From a bacterium (lineage in GTDB: Bacteria; Patescibacteriota; Minisyncoccia; UBA6257; 2-01-FULL-56-20): DNA of 46,567 bases. The notes below the pieces were generated by a model that saw only the letters and a program-made list of their open reading frames with translations, was not told the DNA's origin and ran no database searches. The translations under genes were made by a program, and so were the position numbers. Shown here one piece after another: positions 1 to 6,905 of this stretch. The first letter of the stretch is position 1. Each line of letters begins with the position of its first letter. The stretch lies in the NCBI GenBank assembly GCA_021827685.1, contig JAKAUM010000013.1, positions 1 through 46,567 of the forward strand, written 5' to 3'.

Positions 1-46
1 GCAGAAAATCGTATGTTTTCTGGTAAATTACAAGGTCATCGAGCAT
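1..46 (-). CDS. Avd-like four-helix-bundle protein of a DGR (5' end only)
   Basis: Only the first 15 codons are inside the window, reading MLDDLVIYQKTYDFL from the ATG at 46. The pattern D-L-x-I-x-Q-K-x-Y-D-x-L is how many four-helix-bundle Avd proteins of candidate-phyla diversity-generating retroelements begin. Avd binds the retroelement reverse transcriptase and is needed for mutagenic retrohoming. The position fits: same strand, 54 nt downstream of the probable variable target gene. The template repeat and reverse transcriptase would then lie beyond the left edge. Fifteen residues are little evidence, so the call leans on context; a related four-helix S23-type protein is the main alternative. 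Confidence 0.55.
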   Translation of the reverse strand, partial: MLDDLVIYQKTYDFL

Positions 47-100
47 TTCCGTAAAAAATCAAATTCTTAGGTAGATAGATTTCAGATATCTACAGGGCGG

Positions 101-1570
101 CTACCGGGCACAGCGAAACCCCACACTGCCGTCCGTATCGCCGGTGTACCAATCCAGGTACAACGTGAAGGGCCCAGCAGCCGAGCCATTGTACCAAGCG
201 CCGCTGCGGAGGAACGCATTGGTTCCCTGATTGGCGCCGCTGCCATACGTATAAAGCTGGCCCATTCCTTGGGCGCTCGTCCAGGTGTTGTTCGGTGGAG
301 CGACGGTCGTTGCACTGAAGGAAGAATCATTGTAGGCAGTCACGTAAGGAGCGGTGGAATTCCACTCGCACCATTCCCATCCGACGGTGCCGTTCGAACA
401 GGTGGGCGGCGTAATGGTGTTCGTATTGTCGCCCTGGTTCATCGTGCTCCGCTGCACAAGTTGCCAGACATTGCCCGCCATATCCCAGATGACCGAGCCG
501 TTCGAAAGGGTGTAGGTACGGATCTGAGTCGCATTCGATCCCGTGCCGCCGCAGGAGGCGGGGCCGTCAGTGCCGACGCAATTCTGGGAATCGTTGCTAG
601 AGGCCACGCTCGCGTTTCCCGGCACATTGTCATTGTGGCCCGAGTAGATATAGCCGGATCCGACGGAGCCGCCCGACCAGTTGGATGCCTGGTCCACAGC
701 GTTCGTCACGATCGTCGTGTATTCATCATTTGTGAGGAGATGGGCGCCGATGGATTGGCAGTAGGAGACGGCGTCGGTATGGTCGATGTTCGCAATGGGC
801 CATCCGCCAGGCAAGGAAGCGATCTGCCTTCCGTTCGCCGATGTGCATGGCTCGCCGGAGTTCGAGTAGGTCTGGTAGCCCGTGTTGTTGTCGTTGATAT
901 AGTTCCCGTTCCCATCCGAGCAGACGGCATCATACTTCATGACCCAGAAGTTGTTCGTGCCGAAGGTAGAGTTCCCGGGGACGAGAACCCAGTACTTGCC
1001 GCCGTCGAGGTTCGGATTGTCGCCCGTCTCGAACATGCCGGGGTTCGCCCCTCCCTCGGAGAGATATGCCTGGGATTCGGGGGTGGCCCATATCTTGAAG
1101 GTCGCCCCATTCGTCTCAAAGGCGTAGGAGAGGTCGGAGGAAGAGCTGTTGATTGGGTCTATGGGGAGGGATCCGAAGGGGGAACCGAAAGAGGCCGCCT
1201 TGAAGTCCACGGGGATCCAGCCCGTGCCGTCTACGTTCCTCACCGTCGCTCCTTCGGGACAGTGGAAGTTGCCTCCTGAGTAGTAGCCCCCGAGGCCGGA
1301 ACAGTTCGTTCCTGCGCTTGAGGTGGCCGTGGGGTCGGGGAGGGAGAGGTAGGTCACGCCGGAGGTCGCGAGGGAGAAGTTTCCCTGGTCCTCGGCATAG
1401 AGGGTGAGGGCCTGCTGGAGCTCGGCCATGTCCGAGAGGCGGGTCGAGTCCCTGCTCTTGCGGAGGAGCTCTGCGGGGTTCAGGGCGAGGATCACGACCG
1501 TGGCCAGGATCGCGATGATGGCGATCACGATGAGGAGCTCGATAAGAGTGAAGGCTCCTCTCCGGTTCAT
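101..1570 (-). CDS. Pilin-anchored FGE/C-type-lectin-fold protein, probable DGR variable target
   Basis: A 489-aa protein starting MNRRGAFTLIELLIVIAII, a class III-type prepilin signal and hydrophobic helix, so it should be processed by prepilin peptidase and carried on or near a type IV pilus or pseudopilus. The next ~60 residues look like a pseudopilin stalk. The remainder is Asn/Ser/Gly-rich and resembles the formylglycine-generating-enzyme (SUMF1) fold: FWVMKYD, LLTNDEY, a WDMAGNVW motif, and the ending FRSG-like AFLRSGAWYNG followed by VGFRCAR. Endings of this type are typical of DGR variable regions. The start at 1570 is chosen for the pilin leader; in-frame starts at 1588 and 1618 (overlapping ruvB) are possible. 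It lies just downstream of ruvB and upstream of the avd-like gene. Confidence 0.8.
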   Translation of the reverse strand: MNRRGAFTLIELLIVIAIIAILATVVILALNPAELLRKSRDSTRLSDMAELQQALTLYAEDQGNFSLATSGVTYLSLPDPTATSSAGTNCSGLGGYYSGGNFHCPEGATVRNVDGTGWIPVDFKAASFGSPFGSLPIDPINSSSSDLSYAFETNGATFKIWATPESQAYLSEGGANPGMFETGDNPNLDGGKYWVLVPGNSTFGTNNFWVMKYDAVCSDGNGNYINDNNTGYQTYSNSGEPCTSANGRQIASLPGGWPIANIDHTDAVSYCQSIGAHLLTNDEYTTIVTNAVDQASNWSGGSVGSGYIYSGHNDNVPGNASVASSNDSQNCVGTDGPASCGGTGSNATQIRTYTLSNGSVIWDMAGNVWQLVQRSTMNQGDNTNTITPPTCSNGTVGWEWCEWNSTAPYVTAYNDSSFSATTVAPPNNTWTSAQGMGQLYTYGSGANQGTNAFLRSGAWYNGSAAGPFTLYLDWYTGDTDGSVGFRCAR

Positions 1571-1604
1571 TGGGACTGGTTTAAACATCCTATGCGTTCC
1601 CGCG

Positions 1605-2624
1605 CTAGAGCAGCTCATCGCGGCCTTTTATCTTTAAATGTTTGTACGCCGCGGGGAGGACGATGCGTCCCGCGGATGACCGCTGGAGGAATCCGAGCGT
1701 CATTAAATACGGTTCGTAAATGTCTTCGATCACGCCCCTCTCCTCGGAGAGCGCGGCGGAGAGCGTATTGATGCCCACGGGGCCTCCGTTGAATTTCTCT
1801 ATGATCGTGAGAAGGAGCCGGCGGTCGTTCGGCTCGAGCCCTGCCTCGTCCACGTCGAGCATTTCAAGCGTCTTCCGCGCCGCCGCCTCGTCGATGACCG
1901 GCGCTCCGTGCACTTCCGCGAAATCGCGCGCGCGTCGCAGGAGGCGGTTCGCGATGCGCGGCGTGCCCCGCGCCGCGCGCGCGAGGACTCCGACGGCCTC
2001 CGGCGTCGCCTCGGCGCCGAGAATCTTTGCCGACCGGTTTAAGATTTTTTTAATATCCTCGATCGTATAATATCCGAGCCGGAACGTCGCGCCGAACCGC
2101 GACCGGAGCGGCTGGGAAAGCAGGTTCTCGCGCGTCGTCGCGGCGATAAGCGTAAACGGCGGGAGGTCGAGCGAGAGCGTCCGCGCGGACGGCCCCTTCC
2201 CCACGACCAGGTGCAATTTCCGAGATTCCATGGCGGGATAAAGCACTTCCTCGATCGAGGGGTTCACGCGGTGCGCTTCGTCTATAAAAAGCACCTCGCC
2301 GGGATTCAGATTGGTGAGTATCGCGGCGAGGTCGCCAGTTTTTTCGAGCGCCGGCCCCGAGGTGGTCTTCACGAGGCCGCCCAGCTCCCGCGCCACGAGA
2401 TACGCGAGCGTCGTTTTCCCGAGCCCCGCCGGCCCGGAAAAAAGGAGATGATCCGCCGCTTCGCCGCGCCCCTTCGCCGCTTTAAGAATTACGCGGAGGT
2501 TGTCTTTGACTTTCTCCTGGCCGATATAATCATCCCACGCGACTGGACGCAGAGTGACGTCTATCGCCTGGTCGTCCCGGGCCGCTTCCGCGCCCGCCGT
2601 CTTGCGATTGGCAACATTCTTCAT
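1605..2624 (-). CDS. ruvB: Holliday junction branch migration helicase RuvB
   Basis: A 339-aa AAA+ motor that drives branch migration of Holliday junctions with RuvA. Visible features are the N-terminal RPVAWDDYIGQ segment, Walker A GPAGLGKTT (64-72), Walker B LFIDEAHR (112-119), sensor region AATTREN and the arginine-finger-type segment LRSRFG, followed by the winged-helix C-terminus ending in the conserved EPYLMTLGFLQRS-type region. The ATG at 2624 is preferred to an upstream TTG at 2633 that sits inside the -35 box of the opposing promoter. ruvC is 3.5 kb away on the other strand, and ruvA is not in the window. Confidence 0.97.
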   Translation of the reverse strand: MKNVANRKTAGAEAARDDQAIDVTLRPVAWDDYIGQEKVKDNLRVILKAAKGRGEAADHLLFSGPAGLGKTTLAYLVARELGGLVKTTSGPALEKTGDLAAILTNLNPGEVLFIDEAHRVNPSIEEVLYPAMESRKLHLVVGKGPSARTLSLDLPPFTLIAATTRENLLSQPLRSRFGATFRLGYYTIEDIKKILNRSAKILGAEATPEAVGVLARAARGTPRIANRLLRRARDFAEVHGAPVIDEAAARKTLEMLDVDEAGLEPNDRRLLLTIIEKFNGGPVGINTLSAALSEERGVIEDIYEPYLMTLGFLQRSSAGRIVLPAAYKHLKIKGRDELL

Positions 2625-2626
2625 AC

Positions 2627-2655
2627 TTGACAAAGTTTTTGCGGTATGCTAACAT
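2627..2655 (+). promoter_or_regulatory. Consensus extended sigma-70 promoter for plus-strand ncRNA
   Basis: TTGACA (2627-2632), 17-bp spacer and TAACAT (2650-2655) with an extended TGC just before the -10. The start site would be near 2662. No plus-strand coding gene follows until 4648, which has its own promoter. The immediate downstream sequence is instead a strongly folded 160-nt stretch. The promoter is divergent from ruvB and its -35 lies only 3 nt from the ruvB start. Confidence 0.65.
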
Positions 2656-2661
2656 TAGCGC

Positions 2662-2840
2662 CGTAATCTAAGGCTGTAGCTGATTCAAATCTGGGGGCGG
2701 GAGTTATCTCTAAAATCTTCAGGACGGACCGGTTCCGGCTGGTTCTCTCCTTTGAGCGACTCTATCCTCTTTTATCCAAGATAAAAGAGAACACAAATCC
2801 TTTCGCGAGGAATTTGCCCCCAGGTTTGAGCCAGTTACCA
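2662..2840 (+). ncRNA. Candidate structured non-coding RNA, family unknown
   Basis: A 22-position closing stem joins 2677-2698 to 2816-2837, with 18 Watson-Crick pairs, three G-U pairs and one mismatch when read as plus-strand RNA; the minus-strand RNA pairs less well. Inside are a perfect 10-bp hairpin with a 3-nt loop (2767-2789), an 8-bp hairpin with a single bulge near 2795-2815, and a CCGG-type short hairpin near 2735. A consensus promoter lies just upstream. The 3' end overlaps the pilB stop codon in antisense. Paired ends and ~180-nt length recall 6S RNA, but no family motif was recognised. No U-tract terminator is seen at the 3' end. Confidence 0.5.
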
Positions 2841-4511
2841 CTCGATTTGGCCGGTCGCGCCCTCTACTTCCTCGAGGGTCGTTTTGCCTTCGATGACTTT
2901 CAAGATCCCGTCCTCCTGCATGGTGACCATGCCCTGCCGGCGAGCCACCTCGTGGAGCGCGACCTCCGATGCCTCTTTCAATATCGTGATCTCCAGATCC
3001 GGACCGCCTTCTAAAAATTCAAAGATCCCTACTCTCCCCTTATACCCCATGCCGCCGCACTTTGTACAGCCCGAAGCTGTGTAGAGCGCGGGGTTTCCGT
3101 ACCCTTTTTTATCGATTTTATCCGGAAGCCGGTCGAGAAGCTTTTTTATCTTCTCCGCGAGCACGGGATCCGGCGGTGCGGGCTTCTTGCAGTCGGGGCA
3201 GAGCACGCGGACAAGGCGCTGGGCGATCGCGAGCGAAAGCGCGGGCCCGATGGAGACCGCTTTCACGCCGAGATTGATAAGCCGCGGCACGGCGCCGACG
3301 GCGTCGTTCGTGTGGAGCGTCGAGAGCACGAGGTGGCCGGTCAAAGCCGCCTGCAGGGCGATGTCCGCCGTCTCAAGGTCGCGCACCTCGCCCACCAGGA
3401 TCACGTCGGGGTCCTGGCGCACGATGGCACGGAGGCCGCTCGCGAAGGTATACCCCGCCTCCTCGTCCACCTGCGTCTGCTCTATCCCCTCAACCCTGTA
3501 TTCGATCGGGTCCTCAAGGGTGATGATTTTCAGCTCCGGGCTGTTCAGGTCGCGCAGGAACGCGTAGAGCGTCGTGGTCTTGCCCGATCCCGTCGGGCCC
3601 GTGTTGAGGATAAGGCCGTTCGGCGCCGCGAGATGTTTCTTTACGAGCGCGAGGTTGTCCTGCCGGAGGCCGAGGTCGGCAAGGCCCGCGCGGGTTCCCG
3701 AGGGATCGAGAATGCGCATCACGATCGTCTCGCCGAATTCCGCCGGGATGATCGAAACGCGCATTTCAATTTCATTCCCCGCGGCGGAGATGGTAAACCG
3801 CCCGTCCTGCGCTTCGTCGCGGACATTGAGCTTCATCCCGGAGAGGAGCTTGATGCGCGACACGAGTGATTGGTACGCGTGCGGCGGGATGCCGCCGAAG
3901 ACATCGTGCAGAAGCCCGTCCACCCGGTAGCGGATTTTCGCCGCATGCTCGCCGGCTTCCGCATGGATGTCCGACGCGCGGAGCGCGAGGGCGCCCGCGA
4001 GGAGGGTTTCGATGAGCGTCGCGGGAGAGACCGCGGCGAAATCCATGCCCTCGAATTCTTTTTTCACTGCGGCGAAATCGTCGAATTTGGCGCGAAGCTC
4101 TTCCGGCCGTCCCTTTGTAATTTCCGTTTTCCCCGTAATCTGCTTTTCCGCCGGTTTTATGAATTTATAATATCCGAATGCCGTCTCGAGCCCGGACGGA
4201 GACACCGTGAAAACCCTGACGCCGTAACCTTCCCCTTCCAGCTTCTTGATCGCGGCTTTGGTCGCGGGCGATTCGGGATTCACCGCTCCCACTGCGAGCG
4301 CCCGCGCCTTGAGCTCGATGCCGGCGATCTTCGCGTCGCGCGCTTCGCCTTCGGGAATCGCGCGCACCGCGTCAAGCGAAATCGGCGTCCTTGAAAGATC
4401 GGCGTAAGGAAGCTTGGTGTTCTCCGCAAGGCGCCGGGCCGAGCGCTCCTCTCCGTCGCGCCGCAGTTTTTCAAGCCGCGCCTTAAGATCGTTTGCCTGA
4501 ACGTCAGCCAT
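2835..4511 (-). CDS. pilB: Type IV pilus assembly ATPase PilB/GspE
   Basis: A 558-aa secretion ATPase that powers pilus or pseudopilus extension at the inner face of the membrane. Domains: an N-terminal GSPII_E-like region, then an ATPase core with arginine-finger strands (RYRVDGL, 195-200), Walker A GPTGSGKTT (305-313), Asp box EDPIEY (333-338), Walker B QDPDVILVGEVRD and His box TGHLVLSTLHTN (391-402). A tetracysteine zinc site follows (CPDC and CTKC). It could serve the pilin-like target protein encoded 1.3 kb downstream. It has its own near-leaderless promoter. The stop codon lies in the closing stem of the opposing ncRNA. Confidence 0.95.
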   Translation of the reverse strand: MADVQANDLKARLEKLRRDGEERSARRLAENTKLPYADLSRTPISLDAVRAIPEGEARDAKIAGIELKARALAVGAVNPESPATKAAIKKLEGEGYGVRVFTVSPSGLETAFGYYKFIKPAEKQITGKTEITKGRPEELRAKFDDFAAVKKEFEGMDFAAVSPATLIETLLAGALALRASDIHAEAGEHAAKIRYRVDGLLHDVFGGIPPHAYQSLVSRIKLLSGMKLNVRDEAQDGRFTISAAGNEIEMRVSIIPAEFGETIVMRILDPSGTRAGLADLGLRQDNLALVKKHLAAPNGLILNTGPTGSGKTTTLYAFLRDLNSPELKIITLEDPIEYRVEGIEQTQVDEEAGYTFASGLRAIVRQDPDVILVGEVRDLETADIALQAALTGHLVLSTLHTNDAVGAVPRLINLGVKAVSIGPALSLAIAQRLVRVLCPDCKKPAPPDPVLAEKIKKLLDRLPDKIDKKGYGNPALYTASGCTKCGGMGYKGRVGIFEFLEGGPDLEITILKEASEVALHEVARRQGMVTMQEDGILKVIEGKTTLEEVEGATGQIEW

Positions 4512-4519
4512 TTCGCTTT

Positions 4520-4547
4520 ATTTTACCGTTCTTTAATGGTCTGTTAA
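4520..4547 (-). promoter_or_regulatory. pilB promoter, near-leaderless
   Basis: On the minus strand TTAACA (4547-4542), 16-bp spacer and TAAAAT (4525-4520) end 8 nt before the pilB ATG at 4511. Transcription should start at or within 1-2 nt of the start codon, leaving no room for a ribosome binding site. Confidence 0.6.
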
Positions 4548-4553
4548 ATGGGA

Positions 4554-4582
4554 TTGACAAATATTAATGCGATTGCTATAAT
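4554..4582 (+). promoter_or_regulatory. Perfect consensus sigma-70 promoter
   Basis: TTGACA (4554-4559), 17-bp spacer and TATAAT (4577-4582) with an extended TGC before the -10. It is an exact consensus match and drives the secreted glycine-zipper gene at 4648, leaving a leader of about 58 nt with a Shine-Dalgarno sequence. It is divergent from the pilB promoter. Confidence 0.85.
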
Positions 4583-4647
4583 ATGAGCGCACTTTAACAA
4601 GTGAAACCTAACCGTCTGTGGCGGGCGACGCCACAAGGGAGAAGGCC

Positions 4648-5460
4648 ATGAAGCTCAAAATCTCTGTATTTTTCTTGGCCGCCATTGTGGCGGCCGCAAC
4701 CATGACCCAGGCGACGATGGCGCAAACGTGCGGGCCGACGACTAAACAGCGCGCCGCGCACGCCGGAGTTGTCGCGATCCTCGGTGCCATTATCGGCGCC
4801 GTAGCGTCGCCGCAACATCGATACAGCGGCGCGGCGATAGGCGCCGGCGCCGGCGCCGTTCTCGGCGCGATTACGGCCCGGAATAAAAAGTGCGTGGCGC
4901 CGCGGTTGTACAGCCAGTACGACCACGCAATCGCGCCGGCGAGTAAGCCGGGCGAGATAATACAGCTTGCACAGATTGCTGGCGCAAGCCAGCAGTCGCT
5001 AGATCCCGTACTCGCCCAGGGGCTATCGGATATCGGGTTCGAATTTTCGGATCCGACGCTGATCGGCCGGTTCGGCCGCCAGGCGCACCCTCCCGCCATA
5101 TTCCGGATCGTGTATATCTCGGTCCGACAAATTGGCGGCGGATACGGCGCCGGAGGGAGCGGGTTCTCCCTCGCCTCTTTCGCGACCTCGGGGAGTCAGT
5201 TCTCTGAGGAGGGAGAGTTCGAGGTTTCCGTGACGATGGTAAACCCCGTCACGGGAGTCGTCGACCCCCGACGCTCGGCCGAGCGTCGAGTCGGGTTTGT
5301 CCTCTACCAGGGCGGAGGCGGCTACGTCGCCATCCGCTCTTACAACAACTGGGGTAACCGCTCCTATTTTCGCGGCGACCCCAGCACCGCGGCAGTCCGA
5401 GCCGCAGTAACCGCCCTTTTCCAGCTGCCGCCGCCTGCGGCGATAGCTAAGAAAAAGTAA
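4648..5460 (+). CDS. Secreted glycine-zipper protein of unknown function
   Basis: A 270-aa protein with a clear signal peptide (MKLKISVFFLAAIVAAATM, cleavage probably after MAQ). A glycine-zipper segment around residues 35-75 (AILGAIIGAV, then GAAIGAGAGAVLGAI) can insert in or pack against membranes. The rest looks like a beta-rich domain with Tyr/Gly-rich strands. The family was not recognised. GGGAG six to seven nt before the ATG decides the start at 4648. The gene stands alone between a perfect promoter and a strong terminator, which points to high expression. Most neighbours lack Shine-Dalgarno sequences, so it also differs from them in how translation starts. Confidence 0.8.
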   Translation: MKLKISVFFLAAIVAAATMTQATMAQTCGPTTKQRAAHAGVVAILGAIIGAVASPQHRYSGAAIGAGAGAVLGAITARNKKCVAPRLYSQYDHAIAPASKPGEIIQLAQIAGASQQSLDPVLAQGLSDIGFEFSDPTLIGRFGRQAHPPAIFRIVYISVRQIGGGYGAGGSGFSLASFATSGSQFSEEGEFEVSVTMVNPVTGVVDPRRSAERRVGFVLYQGGGGYVAIRSYNNWGNRSYFRGDPSTAAVRAAVTALFQLPPPAAIAKKK

Positions 5461-5466
5461 CTCTGT

Positions 5467-5501
5467 CGCCCCCGTGCTTATTGCCGGGGGCGCTTTTTTT
5501 T
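5467..5501 (+). terminator. Rho-independent terminator
   Basis: An 8-bp stem CGCCCCCG (5467-5474) with CGGGGGCG (5485-5492), a 10-nt loop and then an eight-T run. It ends the glycine-zipper gene transcript. Confidence 0.9.
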
Positions 5502-5516
5502 GCCTAAAATCGGCGA

Positions 5517-5522
5517 TATAAT
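5517..5522 (+). promoter_or_regulatory. -10 element of yebC-ruvC
   Basis: TATAAT ends 9 nt before the yebC ATG, giving a leader of only about 2-3 nt. The -35 position falls in the T-run of the preceding terminator, so only the -10 is convincing. Confidence 0.45.
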
Positions 5523-5531
5523 CCATGCGAC

Positions 5532-6092
5532 ATGTCAGGACACTCTCATTGGGCGGGGATAAAGCATAAAAAAGAAATCGTGGACCAGAAGCGCGGGCGC
5601 TCGTTCTCAAAGCTTCTTGCGGCCGTCACCGCGGCGGCGAAATCCGAGCCGAACCCGGACTTCAACCCGCGCCTCAGGACTGCGGTTACGAAGGCAAGGG
5701 AGGCAAATGTCCCGCAGGAGAATATCGAGCGTGCGGTAAAGCGCGCATCCGAAGCGGGCGCGGGCATCGAGGAATTTATTTTCGAGGCCTATGGCCCGGG
5801 CGGCGCGGCGATAATAATCTGCGCCGTAAGCGACAACAAAAACCGCGCCGTACAGGAGATTAAAACAATATTAAAAGAGCGCGGCGGGAAATGGGCGGAG
5901 CCGGGCAGTGTCAGATGGGCATTCGAGGCCCCGGGCGCGGGCGGCGAAAGCGGATGGAAAGCGAAGTTTCCCCAGAAGATCCCCGCCGAGGACCAGAAGG
6001 GGTTCTCTGCGCTCATTGAAGCGCTGGAAGGCCACGATATCGTCCAGGAAGTCGCGACGAACGCCGAAGGTCAAGCGGCGGGAGAAATATGA
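5532..6092 (+). CDS. yebC: YebC/TACO1-family protein, short form
   Basis: A 186-aa YebC family protein. The family binds DNA or ribosomes; members are described as transcription regulators and, more recently, as factors that help ribosomes through proline-rich stretches. The N-terminal signature MSGHSHWAGIKHKKEIVDQKR is clear, followed by the central YGPGGAAIIICAVSDNKNRA segment. Family members are usually about 240 aa, and this one lacks the last ~50 residues of the C-terminal lobe. It overlaps ruvC by four bases (ATGA), so the two are translationally coupled, a common arrangement in bacteria. Confidence 0.93.
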   Translation: MSGHSHWAGIKHKKEIVDQKRGRSFSKLLAAVTAAAKSEPNPDFNPRLRTAVTKAREANVPQENIERAVKRASEAGAGIEEFIFEAYGPGGAAIIICAVSDNKNRAVQEIKTILKERGGKWAEPGSVRWAFEAPGAGGESGWKAKFPQKIPAEDQKGFSALIEALEGHDIVQEVATNAEGQAAGEI

Positions 6093-6583
6093 TCGCGCTC
6101 GGCATCGATCCCGGGACGAAGAGAATCGGCTACGGCGTAGTGAAAGACGAACGGGGCGCGGCTACCTTTATCGCGGCCGGCATCCTCGATATTAAAAGCC
6201 GCGCGCACGGCGCAGCCACCGGCGACGCGGAAGCGCTTCAGGAGGTGAGGCGCGGCGTCGAAAAGCTTATAAAAAAATACCGGCCGGGCGTGGTCGGCGT
6301 AGAGCGGCTCTTCTTCGCAAAAAATCGGAAAACGGCAATGGCGGTCGCCCAGGCGCGCGGCGCCATTCTTCTCGCGATAAAAGAATGCAACGTGCCGATA
6401 AAAGAGTATGCCCCGAACGAGGTGAAGCTCGGCGTCACGGGTTATGGTTCCGCCGACAAGAACGCCGTGCTTAAAATGGTGCGCCTTATTCTCGGCGAGC
6501 GCGGCCTTGACGTCATTGACGATGCGAGCGACGCGCTTGCCCTCGCGATCATGGCTTGCCGCCTGGGGATTGCGCGGGATTGA
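6089..6583 (+). CDS. ruvC: Holliday junction resolvase RuvC
   Basis: A 164-aa endodeoxyribonuclease that cuts Holliday junctions, acting with RuvAB. The RNase H-like fold is shown by GIDPGTKRIGYG with catalytic Asp7, VVGVERLFF with Glu72, and DDASDALALAI with Asp145 and Asp148. These are the four acidic metal ligands in the usual spacing. Its start overlaps the yebC stop. Its own stop overlaps the -35 box of the next promoter. Confidence 0.96.
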   Translation: MIALGIDPGTKRIGYGVVKDERGAATFIAAGILDIKSRAHGAATGDAEALQEVRRGVEKLIKKYRPGVVGVERLFFAKNRKTAMAVAQARGAILLAIKECNVPIKEYAPNEVKLGVTGYGSADKNAVLKMVRLILGERGLDVIDDASDALALAIMACRLGIARD

Positions 6584-6607
6584 CACGCGACGTTTCTTTC
6601 CTATACT
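6580..6607 (+). promoter_or_regulatory. Sigma-70 promoter of the acidic small protein
   Basis: TTGACA (6580-6585), 16-bp spacer and TATACT (6602-6607). The start site would be near 6614, about 29 nt before the ATG at 6643. The -35 overlaps the ruvC stop codon. Confidence 0.65.
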
Positions 6608-6642
6608 GAGGGAAAATTAAAGGTCGTGAACACCAGTATTAT

Positions 6643-6825
6643 ATGACGACAGAAACCAAATTCGATCTCGTGGACGCTTTTGTCCCATTGAGCGACGAGG
6701 GAAGCGATGAGAGCGACTCCGGGGGAGACAGCGATGATGACCTCGAGAGCGGCTCGAGCACCACGCCGGACAGCGGAAACGACGGCTACGGCAGCGACGA
6801 CGAAGAAGGCTCCGAATTGGCTTAA
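6643..6825 (+). CDS. Very acidic 60-aa protein, unknown
   Basis: Sixty residues, about one third Asp or Glu and most of the rest Ser and Gly, with only one Lys and no Arg. It has no signal peptide or membrane segment and should be disordered. No family was recognised. It is a single-gene unit with a good promoter (TTGACA-16-TATACT) and a 14-bp terminator hairpin, so expression is likely. No clear Shine-Dalgarno sequence precedes the ATG. A DNA or metal mimic or a charge-rich chaperone-like role is possible but is only a guess. Confidence 0.55.
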   Translation: MTTETKFDLVDAFVPLSDEGSDESDSGGDSDDDLESGSSTTPDSGNDGYGSDDEEGSELA

Positions 6826-6841
6826 ACCGTATATACTCAGC

Positions 6842-6890
6842 GAAAACAGCCTCCCTGCCTGAACATGGCGTAGGGGAGGCTGTTTTCATT
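6842..6890 (+). terminator. Strong stem-loop terminator
   Basis: A perfect 14-bp stem GAAAACAGCCTCCC (6842-6855) with GGGAGGCTGTTTTC (6874-6887). The A-rich 5' arm and T-rich 3' arm allow it to work in either direction. It separates the acidic-protein gene from the penicillin-binding protein gene. Confidence 0.8.
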
Positions 6891-6899
6891 TGGTAATAT
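6891..6899 (+). promoter_or_regulatory. Extended -10 promoter of the penicillin-binding protein gene
   Basis: TGG-TAATAT (6891-6899). The start site, about 7 nt downstream, falls on the ATG at 6906. This suggests leaderless translation from 6906 rather than from the ATG at 6900. No -35 is seen because the terminator occupies that position. Confidence 0.5.
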
Positions 6900-6905
6900 A
6901 TGGTA

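Noticed and set aside
269-1279. Long plus-strand reading frame opposite the pilin-like gene
   Set aside because: It is antisense to a well-supported protein and has Arg/Val/Gly-rich shadow composition with no recognisable domain.
2681-2697. tRNA T-arm-like GATTCAAATCT
   Set aside because: No acceptor, D or anticodon arms can be built around it. The bases pair better in the long stem of the ncRNA candidate.
2662-2840. 6S RNA on the minus strand
   Set aside because: The minus strand carries GGTCCGTCC and AGCTACAGCC, which recall E. coli 6S, but the long stem pairs worse on that strand and no promoter points that way.
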